In this document: one piece after another, positions 24,105-36,021 of the stretch | Position numbering within the stretch: the stretch's first letter is position 1 | How the letters are laid out: the number at the start of each line of letters is the position of its first letter | From: Rhynchospora pubera | Taxonomy: Eukaryota > Streptophyta > Magnoliopsida > Poales > Cyperaceae | Direction of reading: 5' to 3' | Assembly: GCA_028095005.1 (NCBI GenBank) | Contig: CM051462.1 | Span: 232,084,473-232,148,472 of the forward strand | DNA length: 64,000 nucleotides | Translations under genes and position numbers: made by a program | Notes under the pieces: generated by a model | Told to the model about the DNA's origin: nothing | Databases searched by the model: none | The model's input: only the letters and a program-made list of their open reading frames with translations

Positions 24105-24260
24105 CCTTAATGTCACATCCCGTATTCGAGACACGAGGCGTGAGGTGAGACGGTATCTGATCATCCATTCGATGGCCAGTCAACCTACGTCACAATAGAA
24201 ATAAAAGCAAAACGGAGTCAGCTACAAAGTCGAGTAACCAGTTATTAAACGACGCAGCTA
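24105..24260. repeat. LTR-end-like fragment
   Basis: The text 'gtcacatcccgtattcgaga...gtgaggtgaga' with 'gatcatccattcgatggcc' resembles a second fragment at 52710-52870 ('gttacatcccgcaccgagtc', 'tgatggcccgtcgatgtacg'). The TGT(C/T)ACATCCCG start is common for plant Ty3/Gypsy LTRs. No matching second LTR, PBS or gag-pol is present, so this is only a relic. Confidence 0.35.
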
Positions 24261-24263
24261 TAA

Positions 24264-26367
24264 CTAATTTATAGAGTTGCGAATTTTTTCCTTAAAACAT
24301 GCTCGAATTGCAACCGGGAGCAACTGGGTCAACAACACATGATAATCGTGAGACTTCATGCCAATTAATTTCTTATCCGTAATCGATACCTTTCTTGAAA
24401 TATTTGAGGAATAGCCGGTTGGAACTTTAATGGACTTCAGGCACTCCAACAAACTGGACTTCTCTGTGTTTGATAAAGTATAATCTGCTGCAGGTAGCCA
24501 ATCTCGTTTCTTACCATTATCCTCCTTTGGTGCTAGTTCCAGTCGAATCCCCATTTTTACCATGTCTTTCCTGACATTGACATTGTCTGCTTTTCCATGA
24601 GAGTTTAATATCAAATTAATCAAACTTTCACATATATTCTTAATGATGTGCATCGCATCTAGGCAATGCCTAACTTCCAAATACGGCCAGTATTCAAGAT
24701 CCCAGAATACTGACTTCTTCTTCCATTTGCCTTCCGGAATATTATTGGCAAACTTTTTTCCAAATCGGATATTAATATCCTTTACTTGGTCGTAGATTTC
24801 CCTTCCGGATTTTGGTACTGGTGCTAGTCGAGTCTCGGTCTTGCCATCAAAATAGGTCTTATAATTATTCCGGCGATAGGGGTGATAACGGTTAAGGAAC
24901 CTACGATGGCCCAAGTAGACTGTCTTCTTACAATTTGTTAGCCATATGGAATCTGTTTCATCCTCGCAAATAGGACACGCCTTTTCTCCTTTATTCCTAT
25001 AACCCGACAAGTTTCCGTATGCAGGAAAATCATTAATCGTGCAAAATATCATCGCACGGAGGGTAAAATAACTTCTGGAATCTGAATCAAATATCTTCAC
25101 CCCTTCCTTCCACAATTTATCAAGGTCCTCTATTAATGGAGCCAAATATACATCTATATCGTTTCCTGGTTGTTTTGGACCAGGAATCAGCAATGACATC
25201 ATCCTATATCTTCTTTTCATGCATAACCAGGACGGGAGATTGTAAATAACCAGTAAAACCGGCCATATACTTCGATTGTTGCTCATGAGACCATAAGGAT
25301 TCATCCCATCCGTACATAATCCTAATCTCAAATTTCTAGGTTCACTACCGAAATCCTTGAAAATTATGTTTATGTTCCTCCATTGTGGCGAATCGGCAGG
25401 ATGTCTGATCTTTCCATCCTTCTTTTTGCCTTCCGCGTGCCACCTCAACAGTTTCGCATCTCTCGAATTGCTGAAGAGACGCTCGAACCTTGGTATTATC
25501 GGTAGATACCACAAAGTCTTCGCAGCTGGCCTTTTTTTTACCATCTTCTTCATCGAAGTTTTCCTCCGTTTGTTTGTACCGTGATGCATTACACTTGGGA
25601 CATTTATGGAGATCCTTATACTCATTTCGAAATAATATGCAATCATTAGGACATGCTGGAATTCTCTCCACTTCCAAATTCAAAGGACACAGTAATTTTT
25701 TCGCCTTATAAGTCGTATCTGGCAATGTATTTTCTGCAGGAAGCATTTCTCGTAGAAGACCGAGTAAAGATGTAAAACTATTATCGCTCCAATTATGCTT
25801 GGCTTTTAGGTCATACAATTTAAAAACAGTTTTTATCTTCGAGAATTTCTCATGATCACAACCAGGATATAACGGTATATTATTGGAGCTTTCATTCAGC
25901 TTTTGAAAAATCTCTGGAACATCATCACCCCAATCAGTTGGTAATTCATTCATCATTTCATCCAAATTATCATCATCACATTGTGGACCAACATTTTCCC
26001 TATTTTCCATATTTTCGTGCACCGATACATCATCTCCTATGTCAGTTTCCCAATCATTTTGCACATTAGTATTTTCTGAATCAGGCGCATTCATGCTCGT
26101 TTCGGCATTGAAATCTACTTTTGAGTCTTCTCCGTGCCAAATCCACCGGGTGTACTTATCCATCCATCCACGCCGAACCAAATGATCTCCAATAATGAAG
26201 ACGTTATCTTGTCTTTTGAAGTTCTGACAATCACGGCAAGGACATAAAATTTTGGGCCGACCTGTTAATTCCTGATGTTTTTGGGCACATTGCAAAAACT
26301 CTACCAGTTTTGTAGTAAATTCCGGCGAAATCCGCGATATTCCATACATCCAAGTATCACGATCCAT
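24264..26367 (-). pseudogene. TNP2-type CACTA transposase, frameshifted
   Basis: The first frame (26367 down to about 25540) starts MDRDTWMYGISRISPEF and matches the transposase-associated domain in the first 80 residues (CPCRDC, HLVRRGW, WIWHGE); it later has a CPNDC...CPKC cysteine cluster. The second frame (about 25530 to 24264) holds the Transposase_21 core: LRLGLCTDGMNPYG, LLIPGPKQPGNDIDVYL, the CTINDFPAYGNLSG block and HCLDAMHIIKN. The frame change falls at a run of eight A (25532-25539); one extra A explains it. The product stops at about 700 residues, short of the usual C-terminal region. Its job would be to excise and insert CACTA elements; this copy is probably dead unless the frameshift is bypassed. 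Confidence 0.85.
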
Positions 26368-26399
26368 CTTTGACGGTAAGAACCACGAATTTCAAATGC

Positions 26400-27960
26400 A
26401 AATTTCCTTCCTTCAATAGAATCACCTTCTCTTTCTCTCCCTATTTCATCAATTAAAAAATGCAAAAATTTAATTAAATATGCACTAAATTACTTAAAAA
26501 TTAACAACATATACCTGGTTCAAAATGCCTAACTTCAGATTTTTGGACGAAAAAACAGAATAAATTTCTAATTTGGAAATATGTGTGAATAAATTTAGAG
26601 ATGTCTTTCTAATTTGGAAACCACTTAAATTTACAAGTGTACTTCTTAAATTTTGCGCAAACTCCTTAAATATTGTGTAAACCGGTTACCACTTTTTTTT
26701 TTAAGGACAACTTTGACCAGTCTATTGAATTTTTTCTTCACTTACCTTGTTTCATAAAATTGTTTGGTGATTTCTACAAATTAAACCACACAAAAGTGCC
26801 GATCTTGTTCACGATACGGGATAAATATTATTGAGGGATAAATTAAGCGATATTGTTCACTGAGTAGGGGCATTTTAGTATTAAACTTAAATAATTACAT
26901 TTTCAAAATTAGTATACCACATAAATTACATTTTCAGCAAAAATACTGGAATGCACTGCCATATCTCCTTGACTAGATGGATATGGCCAAATGCGCCAGT
27001 TAGTTAATCGAAGGTAGGGGCTATGGAAGTTAGTTAATTAGAACTGCTAAAAGCCTTTTAACTTAATTAATGATATTTATAGGAAATTTCTAGTATACAC
27101 AACAATTTTTAAATTTCAAGTTTCAACCAGTTCAACAATATCCAGCAGTGCCACACAAGCAAAAGGCAGCAAATTTCATCATCTACAATATGCATTTTTT
27201 GAAAAATTATGTGGCACACGTACATCCTACATCAATTTTAATCAAAGTTCAAGTAATGTAGGAATACAATTTCAATAAAATAATAATATGTGATTGAGAT
27301 TTAGATATGTTAAACGTTATATGTGAAAAAAGAAAATTAAAAGGAAACTTACAGACATATACTTTATAAATTGTTAAATTTACAAAATATTAACTTATAT
27401 ACCGAGTTCAGCAATTAATGAACTTGAATCGAAAAGAAGGAGAAGGGAAAGCTTGATGGAACCAGCTAGAGCGGCCCGCAGCAGAATCCTTGTTTTTTTT
27501 TGAAAACCAGGCAGAGGCTAGGTGGGTCTGCAGCAGAATCTTACCATTGTTTATATAGGACAAAGAGGACAACTCATTTTTACCCGAACAACAAAAATAT
27601 CGACTAACTATTTTTGTAAAAAATAAAAGATGTAAGCTATTTTGGAAAATTTCTTGTTATTTATGTAATTGAATAATACTAGAGGTTTTAAGTTTGGCTC
27701 GTCAGTTGTTAGAAGGAATATACCTTCCTGATAAAATTGTGTCTACCGTACGAACCTTTTTTAATTAGAACGTCAAAAGATAATTATAAAGGACTTGAGC
27801 TTTCTTTAGCAATTTCGTGTATAATAGGTAATATCGTTGACCATATATGGACGCACTAATTGATAATTCTATTATAATTTATTCACTAATTAATATAAAC
27901 AATGGTAGTTAATTACGGCAGCATGTAATTAATATATTAATATTGTACATACGGTTAAAT
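26400..27960. other. CACTA 5' side, AT-rich non-coding
   Basis: Upstream region of the transposase on the minus strand. No frame longer than about 60 codons and no repeat boundary. Confidence 0.45.
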
Positions 27961-28191
27961 TATTAAGGCGGGCCGGTCGAGGTAGTTAATTGATAATTCT
28001 ATTCTTAATCATTTTTTTACGGCTGTATCATAAACTGCCGTAAAAAATCATTTTCGGCGCGCCTGTTCTTATTTACGGAAATCAGCGACTTTTCTTATTT
28101 ACGGAAATGCCACGCGGTATTATTTACAGCAGTGTTTTAAAAAACGGCCGTAAAAGAGGTGCCGTAAAAGATTATTTCTGTTGTAGTGATT

Positions 28192-28850
28192 CTTTCACCA
28201 AATTGGATGTGTTTGGCAAAATGAAGATTAATAGGAATCTTTCAGCTGTATTTGCATCGTCCGGTTCTGCTCGTCTTTCGTGGCATCCTGCATCAATATA
28301 TAATTAAAGACTGCCAGAAAACAAACAAAAATTACATCAGCAGCTAACGTGCTCGTGGAATCTTTGCGTTAATTACTTCAATTAGTCACGACGCAGGAGT
28401 AAGTAAATGTGTTTGGCAATTGTGACTTTTCTTAATTAGAAAGGCCGTACTGCTATACGGGATTAATATTCCACAAATTGTATCGTAGAGGAGTGCTGTC
28501 GGGGAGTTGATCCTGGACAACAAGCAAAATCATCCGAAAAATATCGATAAAGTCTCATGGACAAAAAATACCCCCATCATCTATCAATTAAAATTCTATT
28601 ATGTTCAATTCTCAATTGTTATCATAATGGCTTTCCTTAATTGTACTTTCCTTGTGAGAAGCTATTGATTCGTCAGATAGACTTGTATTGATGCTAAAAT
28701 GTCACTAATTTATCAAGCAAAATTAAACTTATATTTGGTTTAATTATCAAATACTTTTGTGTAATTGTTTTATTATATATATATTTGACATTTTATTTTT
28801 TATACTAAATACGAATGAATACCACTTACACGATATAATCATTACGAATG
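28192..28850. repeat. Copy of the dispersed unit, direct orientation
   Basis: Closely matches 31548-32180 in the same orientation ('ctgctcgtctttcgtggc', 'cagcagctaacgtgctcgtg', 'aggccgtactgctatacggg', then 'gctattgattcgtcagatag'). It continues the sequence interrupted at 19997. Confidence 0.8.
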
Positions 28851-29214
28851 AAATTTTCAAATTTATACATCTTTTTATATTCCTATACTATTCGGAAAAC
28901 TAGATAAAATATTAATTTTTAGTTTTTTGTTGATTCTTGGCAACGCCGTAAGTTAGTGGGATTAGAGATTAAAATCAGTATTTTTTGGATTAGTGTTTGA
29001 AATGAAGTTAGTAAATTTTAGTTCTAACGTGAGTACTTATCTCGTTGATCTCAAACTCGTTTGGTAAATGTAGGCAAACAAGTTAGGTTACTAATCTTAC
29101 AGTTAGCCTAAAGTACTCATGCATGCATGCCAAACACCCTAAAATATTAAAGCATCAGGTTATTTAGGAAATGTTTTCAAGAATATATTTTTTGAAAAAA
29201 ACGAGAAATTAAAT

Positions 29215-29692
29215 AAGATGAATGGGGCATTATTTAAAACATATCGGACAAACATATGCAAAAAAAAAATGATCTTTCTAATTAGAAATTTAATCCTAAA
29301 AAAAAGTTAATATTACTATATATGCTCAATTCACGAAATTCTTTAAACAGGTTCAGGAATTAATTGAAAATGGCTTGAAAAGTTTCTTCTGAATTATTAT
29401 CAGAAATTTGTGTCCTCAGATCCAGACAATTGTCTCGAAAATCATTTCTACTCTATTGAATTGTTTGAGTATGATATTTTACCACAACACAACCAGAAAT
29501 TAATCCGTTTGTAAAGACCTATTAATTCATCAAAAAGTGAGGGAATGTAACACGTTTTCAATGGCTGTATTATCATCTTCAGCTTCTGCATGTTCGTGGC
29601 ATCCTGCGGCAATACATAAATAAAGACTGCTAGAAAACAAACAAAAATTATATCAGCAGCTAACGTACGTACTTGCTGAATCTTTGCGTTAA
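29215..29692. repeat. Further piece of the repeat cluster
   Basis: 29215-29460 matches 36335-36580 in reverse ('caattcacgaaattctttaa', 'aggttcaggaattaattgaa'). 29540-29692 matches 33420-33580 in reverse. Confidence 0.7.
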
Positions 29693-29984
29693 TCTTTATC
29701 TCTATATCTACTTCTCTACTACTAATAAATGCACGGATCGTAGAGATATTACACGTTAGGTCTAAATGTAACTAAGTGCATGTTTATGGCGTTCGATCTA
29801 TTTGTTATGTGGTTGGATATTAATCGCCATACGAAGTAAAAATTTATTTTAATTTTTCGTCTAATAAAGAAACATATTAAATAACATGTCTATTTGTATC
29901 GATACTAGATTAAGCAATATATTTTTATTATCAAATATTATTTTGTTTCTTTATTTGCCCATATATGAAGACATCTTAAGCTAG
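29693..29984 (+). mobile_element. Helitron-like non-autonomous element, copy 2
   Basis: It begins TCTTTATCTCTATATC just after an A and ends CATCTTAAGCTAG just before a T, inside the dispersed unit (host 'ctttgcgttaa' before, 'ttagtttaattatcgaagac' after). Copies of the unit without the insert are at 7210-7230, 28360-28385 and 31725-31750. No rolling-circle protein and no clear terminal hairpin. Confidence 0.55.
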
Positions 29985-30119
29985 TTAGTTTAATTATCGA
30001 AGACGGAGGAGTAAGTAAATTGGCAGCTGCTACCCGACGCTAACCTTGGGATAGTGCGCTAACCATCTTACCATCAAAGTGCCAAACAAATTGAGGTTAG
30101 AGGAGTTAGCTGCTACCCG

Positions 30120-30250
30120 ACGCTAACCTACTAGCTCATAGCTCGAAACGCAAGGACTTCTCCATTTTAAAATAGTCTGCCTGCTGGGTGAGCTTTGTGG
30201 TCAGCTCCTTCATTATTTCACCAAATTTAATTTGCTTTGCTTCAATGGCT
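30120..30250. repeat. Diverged copy of the dispersed unit's central part
   Basis: The run 'aaacgcaaggacttctccat...gtctgcctgctgggtgagct' parallels the 6850-6940 and 31490-31560 segments. A 20-base stretch ending 'cgacgctaacct' is repeated at 30025-30046 and 30106-30128. Confidence 0.5.
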
Positions 30251-31370
30251 AGTGTTCTCCAAAATGACACGACAAAAGCGTGTTGATACGACACGCATGA
30301 GTGTTGACACAATACGGCATAATATTTGCACGACACGTATGTGTCGACGTGTCGTGTTGGAGATTTCCACACATTGACACGTCTTAACATGACACAACAC
30401 AACACGACAGATGACACGAGTTGACATGACAAAAATTAATATTATTTAAAATTTATTAAATTATATTTAGTTTATATTATAATTTAATGACTTTTGATTC
30501 ATAATATTTTTATTTAATAATTAATTTTTATTTTAATATATAAAATTTCAATAATTTGTTATATTTTTCTATTTTAAAAATTATTTAAATATTTTTGATG
30601 AATTTTTAGTGAATAAATTATAATATCAATTTGTGTCAACACGACATGACACGTTTAACATGTTTAACACGTTGTGTCAACACGACACGACACGTTTTAA
30701 TATATAAATTTTCAATAATTTGGTATCAAAGTAAGGTTTGTTTCTTAATATTATAACTTTCTAATTTTTTGTGTATCCTGGATAGGCACTTAGCGGAAAA
30801 TTATACCAAATTTTTAGAAATTGCTTGTTGTTTGAAAATTATAGTTATAATTTATAATTAATTGAACCTAAGATTATTGATTTTAAAGGATTTAGGAGAA
30901 CCAAAAGAATTATCCTGCTGTACTGTATCTAATTGGAACAAAAAAAAATCTCGGATAGACAAAGTAATGTGAGAGTACACTAAAATAAGTAAAAATTGTT
31001 ATCAAAGATTGTTAATTATTGACATGGGTACATAATTGGAGTGATTTTAGTATAATTACCGAGGAATATTCCCTCCAGAATGGCAAAAATGCAATCTTAA
31101 AACTTTTGGGTGGCATGTATGAAATTTCCCCTATTTTTATTCAATCGTTAATTTTTATGTTAATATATGACATTTCGATAGTTTAATATATTTTTCTATT
31201 TTAAAAATTACGTAAATATTTTTAATACAATTTTAGTGAATAAATTATAATATGACTTGACATATTTAACACGTCGTGGTAGACGTATATTGTCATAAAC
31301 TCATAATACATGTCGCGTTAATCAATTCTTTCATTTGACACGGCACGACACGATACAACTAATAATTAGG
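30250..31370. repeat. GACAC-rich clusters with AT-rich core
   Basis: Clusters at 30265-30430, 30636-30695 and 31262-31365, separated by nearly pure AT sequence. The left edge 'tagtgttctccaaaatgaca' resembles 12140. The last cluster matches 6480-6540 and 36060-36140. Short ORFs here are repeat artefacts. Confidence 0.55.
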
Positions 31371-31374
31371 AGTT

Positions 31375-32180
31375 ATATTCTTGAATCCAACCCAGTTGTG
31401 TGGATCCAAGCTCATCTCTTGTCCAGAATCTCCAGATGGACCTTAGACTAGTAAATAGGAGTTAGGACACCTTTTAACTCCCGGGATTCAAACGCAATGA
31501 CTTTTCTATTTTAAATCAATCTGCCAAGGTCAGCTGTGCGGTCAGTCTCCTTCATTCTTTCACCAAGATGTGTTTGGCAAACTGAAGATTAGTCGCAATC
31601 TTTCAGCTGTATTTGCATCGCCAGGTTCTGCTCGTCTTTCGTGGCATCCTGCATCGATACATAATTAAAGACTGCCAGAAAACAAACAAAAATTACATCA
31701 GCAGCTAACGTGCTCGTGGAATCTTTGTGTTAATTACTTCAATTATTCACGACGCAGGAGTAAGTAATTGTGTTTGGCAATTGTTACTTTTCTTAATTAT
31801 AAAGGCCGTACTGCTATACGGGATTAATATTCCTCAAATAGTATCGTAGAGGAGTGCTGTCGGGGAGTTGATCCTGGACAACAAGCAAAATCATCCGAGA
31901 AACATCTATAAAGTCTTATGTGCAAAAATACTCCCATCATCTATCAATTAAAATTCCATTATGTTCAATTCTCAATTTTCATAATGGCTTTCCTTGTGAG
32001 AAGCTATTGATTCGTCAGATAGACTTGTATTGATGCTAAAATGTCACTAATTTATATAGCAAAACTAAACTTATATTTGGTTTAATTATCCAATACTTTT
32101 GTGTTCTTGTTTTATTATACATTTGACATTTAATTTTTTTTTTGTTAAATACGAATGAATACCACTTACACGTAATGATT
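31375..32180. repeat. Copy of the dispersed unit, direct orientation
   Basis: This is the most complete uninterrupted copy. It lacks both the CACTA and the Helitron-like inserts and so serves as an empty-site reference for the others. Confidence 0.75.
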
Positions 32181-32983
32181 ATGTGTACGGAGGATCTATG
32201 TGGTCGTGTACGGAGGTAGATCTGTTGAGTGCTTTTCGTGCGCTTGGCGTTGTGCATTTGCATCCTTTCGTTGATGTTCATCTCTTCTTCGTTCACAGTA
32301 CCTATACCATTGAGTACCGACTCTCAATTCGGATATGAGCTCAGATGAAAGATTGGACCATATAGATGAGCAAATCAGTTGCTTCTATTTCAGATGAGTA
32401 TTGTTTCGCTTGCCTCTCTTCTCTCTCTCTTTCGCAGGAGAGATCCATTTATTTTTTTTGTGTGTTCTTCTGTTCTCTCTCCGGGGTTCTCCTTATCTTT
32501 GATTTTCTTTTTGCAGAGCTTCACTCTCAATTTTTGAAAAATCGCAGCATCACGGTTCTTCAAAACTCGATTGTGCAAATTTTGTGCTCATATGTTCCTC
32601 TTCCGGTGAGTGCTTTAGACCCTTTTTCTTTTTTTTGGTTGTTTTTCTTATTGGCACTACAAGGCCCTAAACAATGGCTCATATTGCTCGGTTTTTGAGG
32701 AGCTTCAGGAATTTTCCTCTTGAACCTTTCGTTGCTGCCCCTTTTTTGTAAATCGTACGATCAGAATTAGAGATTTTCTTTATCCTATTTAACCCCTTTT
32801 TCTTTCTGATATTTTTGTAAATTCTGCTTGTATGGTTCGATGATTGGAATTTTAGATTTCGATCTTTTTCTTCGGAATTTGGTTTCAATTGCGGATTAAA
32901 AGTTGATTTGTACCTCATTTCTCTTTCTCACTTCTGTTCTGCAACTATTTAGGTTGTCGATCTCGAATCACAACTGTCTTCTT
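32181..32983 (+). pseudogene. Gene-leader-like segment inside the repeat cluster
   Basis: A stretch unlike its neighbours: CT-rich leader features near 32400-32480, exon-like text to a good splice donor CTTCCG|GTGAGT near 32606, then a T-rich intron-like stretch. An ATG at 32674 starts MAHIARFLRSFRNFPLEP before a stop. It may be a captured promoter plus first exon. No product is recognised. Confidence 0.3.
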
Positions 32984-33064
32984 AGTAGATTAAGCAATAT
33001 ATTTTTATTATCAAATATTATTTTGTTTTTTTATTTGTCCATATATGAAGACATCTTAAGCTAG
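32984..33064 (+). mobile_element. 3' fragment of a Helitron-like element
   Basis: It matches the last about 80 bases of copy 2 and ends with the same CATCTTAAGCTAG before T; the 50 bases after it also match the flank of copy 2. It is followed at once by copy 3 in the opposite orientation. Confidence 0.5.
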
Positions 33065-33135
33065 TTAGTTTAATTATCGAAGACGGAGGAGTAAGTAAAT
33101 TGGCAGCTGCTACCCGTATATGAAGATTAAACTAA

Positions 33136-33425
33136 CTAGCTTAAGATGCCCTCATATGTGGGCAAATAAAGAAACAAAATAATATTTGATAATAAAAATA
33201 TATTGTTTAATCTAGTATCGATACAAACTAGATATGTTATTTAATATGTTTCTTTATTAGACGAAAAATCAAAATAAATTTTTACATCGTATGGCGATTA
33301 ATATCCAACCACAGATTAAATAGATCGAACGTCATAAACACTTGGTTACATACTAGACCTAACGTGTATTATCTCTACGGTCCGTGCATTTATAAGTAGT
33401 AGAGAAGTAGATATAGAGATAGAGA
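33136..33425 (-). mobile_element. Helitron-like non-autonomous element, copy 3
   Basis: Reverse orientation; begins TCTCTATCTCTATATC and ends CATCTTAAGCTAG between A and T. It lies at the same site of an inverted copy of the host unit as copy 2, so the insertion predates that duplication. Confidence 0.55.
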
Positions 33426-33657
33426 TTAACGCAAAGATTCCACAAGTACGTTAGCTGCTGATATCATTTTTGTTTGTTTTCTAGCAGTCTTTATTTATGT
33501 ATTGCCGCAGGATGCCACGAAAGATCGACATGCAGAAGCTGAAGATGCAAAGACAGCCATAGAAAACGTGTTACATTCCCTCACAGCTGACCTAGGCAGA
33601 TTGATTTAAAATAGAAAAGTCATTGCGTTTAAAGCCCGGGAGTTAACTTAAGGTGTC

Positions 33658-33974
33658 TATACCTGTCAGTGATGAAACGTTTTAACGTTTCCGTTTCTGT
33701 TCCGCCGAAACGGAACGTTAAATGAAAGCTGAAATGGGTTCCGTTTTCAGAAACGGAACGGAAACGGAATCAAAATTTGTTAACGTAAATGAAACGGAAC
33801 ACGGAAATGAGTTGAAATCAATAGGAAATGTGAGGCGGAACGTTAAACGGAACAGAAATTTGTTACGTTTCCCGAAACGGAACGGAAATGAAACAGCCAT
33901 TTCGTTCCGTTACCGAAACGGAACGGAAACGGAAATGGCTGTTCCGTTTCCACCTCTAACGTTTGACAGGTCTA
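33658..33974. mobile_element. hAT-type MITE with 8-bp TSD
   Basis: A 317-bp element with ends TATACCTGTCA and the reverse complement of TAGACCTGTCA, flanked by a perfect 8-bp duplication AAGGTGTC (33650-33657, 33975-33982). The interior is a degenerate array of GAAACGGAAC/GTTCCGTTTC words. The homologous site in the left arm (about 19905-19915) is empty. The open frames through it on both strands are by-products of the repeat. Confidence 0.85.
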
Positions 33975-34978
33975 AAGGTGTCCTAACTCCTTACTAAGGT
34001 CCATCTAGACAAGAGATGAGCTGGGACCCACAACTGGGTTGAATTCATTAAGAACATTACTTCGGTTGAGTTTGTTAATTAGCTGAGGAGTTATTTTTTT
34101 CTATTTGTACTTATTTCTTTTGGAAATTTTTTTCATTGTAATTAGCTAATCGTCCTCTCTAATAAATACTAGCGTGGTCTCACGGGTTGCAATCTATTTT
34201 TTTTATTTGATAATAAAAAATATATGTGTATTTAATTTTTTCTCTGTGGATTAAAAATAATTTAATATATTTGTATCGTTGATAGGTAAGGTTGTTCAAT
34301 ATGAGAAAGGAAGGTATTGTTGGTTTTTTCTTGTTTTATAAAGTATTAGGAATAGAAGAACAGAAATGATGACTAAATATTGTAGTATTTTCGCACATTC
34401 TATAACAAATTTTATATTGAAAGAATAATTTTTATTGAATGCACAATATATAAGACCAAAGGAGAAAATATGAAGGAAAATAATATTTTTGTAATAAAAG
34501 ATGGGATGGAGTAGAGACCGATTGACCCTAAAAGCAAATACAATGCGCAACAAAAAAAATGTTACGTGCAATCCACAGCTCGGGCATTTTACATGACGAA
34601 ATGAATAAAAAGATGAGTTAAGAAAGAAAGAGGCATGTACCTGATTCCAAAATTTTCTAAAAGAAAATTTAAGTTTCCAGATTAATCTTAGAAGATCCAA
34701 ATTGGATGCACGTCATCGTCATATTAAATTATAACCAAATAAAGCTAATTAAAGCCGCATAGAATAGAAAAATACAATACCATAACTAGAGGATTCGATG
34801 TGAAGACTGAAGACACTCCAGAAGATAACCTAAGTTATCTTTTACCTAAAACTGAACATAATAAGTGTTACTAATTATTTAAAGGTGGAACAAAGGGAAG
34901 AAAAAACTATATTTTATTAATAACAATATTTTATTAAAACTATATTTTTGTCCATAAGACTATGAGTAATGCTAGAAT

Positions 34979-35335
34979 CAAACATATAGGACGCCAAACA
35001 CAATCCAAACGTAGCACATTAAAATTTCAAACGGTCGATCCAAACCGCTCAATATGATCTCTATATTAAAATATCTTTGATAATCAAATTTTATATTTTT
35101 TCATATTTTTTAACTATTTTTTTCGAATTTTCAAAATTGAAGGGTTCAGAACTTTTTAGATTGAGCATATTGAAAAATTCCAAAAAAATAGTAAAAAAAA
35201 TTTGAAAAAATATAAAATTTGGTCTTCATGAAGATTTTATAACACAGAACAGTTTGTGCGGTTTGGATCGGCCATTTTAATTTTAAAAATTAAAATTTCA
35301 TCGCGTTGGACAAGTGTACGTGTCCTATATGTTTG
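34979..35335. mobile_element. Foldback MITE
   Basis: The outer words CAAACATATAGGAC and GTCCTATATGTTTG are perfect inverted repeats, and the interior is broadly palindromic around 35150. It replaces about 40 bases that are present in the left arm near 7350-7400, so insertion came with a small deletion. The interior words 'cgatccaaaccg' and 'caaattttatattttt' are shared with 38184-38543. Confidence 0.7.
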
Positions 35336-36021
35336 ACACTCAACTCTCTGACTGCACTCCTCTACGATAATATTTGAGGAATATTAATCCCGTATAGCAG
35401 TACGGCCTTTCTAATTAAGAAATGTCTCAACTGCCAAACACAATTACTTACTCCACCGTCTTCAGTAATTTAAGTAATTAACGCAAAGATTCCACGAGCA
35501 CGTTAGCTGCTGGTGTAATTTTTGTTTGCTTTCAAGCAGTTTTTAATTATGTATAGCTGCAGGATGCCACGAAAGACGAGTAGAAGTTGACGATGCAAAT
35601 ACAGTCATGGAAAACGTGTTATTACGTCAAATAACATTCATTAATTTTAATCTAGCACTAATCCCACTCAATCACTATATATCCTCACCATTCTACTCTT
35701 TTAACTAAAAAAAATACTAATTCCATACCACTAATTAACCCTACTCATTTTTGTTTTGCCAAACGCACCTGATGAAAGAATGAAAGAAATTGGGTAACTG
35801 ACCACACAACTGACCTAGGCAGATTGATTTAAAATGAAAAAGTCATTGCGTTTGAAGCCCGCGAGTTAAAAGTGTCCTAACTCCTAACTCCTAAGGCCCA
35901 TTTAGCCAAGAGATGAGCTAGCAAGGGACCCACAACTGGATTGAATTCAAGAAAACGACTTCGGTTGAGTTAAATAAGAGAGAGTCAGTAATAAAAAGAT
36001 GATGGAAAATAAATAAGAAAA

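Larger units (their letters stand above)
19998..28188 (-). mobile_element. CACTA transposon with degraded TNP2 transposase
   Basis: The left end is CACTACGGCAAAATTTG; the right end is the reverse complement of CACTACAACAGAAATAATC. The flanks are a perfect 3-bp ATT duplication (19995-19997, 28189-28191). Joining the flanks gives 'ttatt' then 'ctttcacc', matching uninterrupted copies near 6925 and 31545. Subterminal parts carry CCGCCGT/ACGGC motifs. The transposase lies on the minus strand at 24264-26367; downstream on that strand are two copies of an exon-like piece. Confidence 0.88.

Noticed and set aside
24105..24260. LTR retrotransposon together with 52710-52870
   Set aside because: As a full element it is rejected: orientation and distance do not fit a pair of LTRs and no gag-pol or primer-binding site lies between; kept only as low-confidence relics.
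25357..25711. Plus-strand ORFs opposite the transposase
   Set aside because: The minus-strand frames contain recognisable TNP2 domains; these are their shadows.
33718..33997. ORFs on both strands rich in Asn/Gly/Thr/Glu or Phe/Arg
   Set aside because: They lie within the hAT MITE built from GAAACGGAAC words, with an 8-bp duplication around it.
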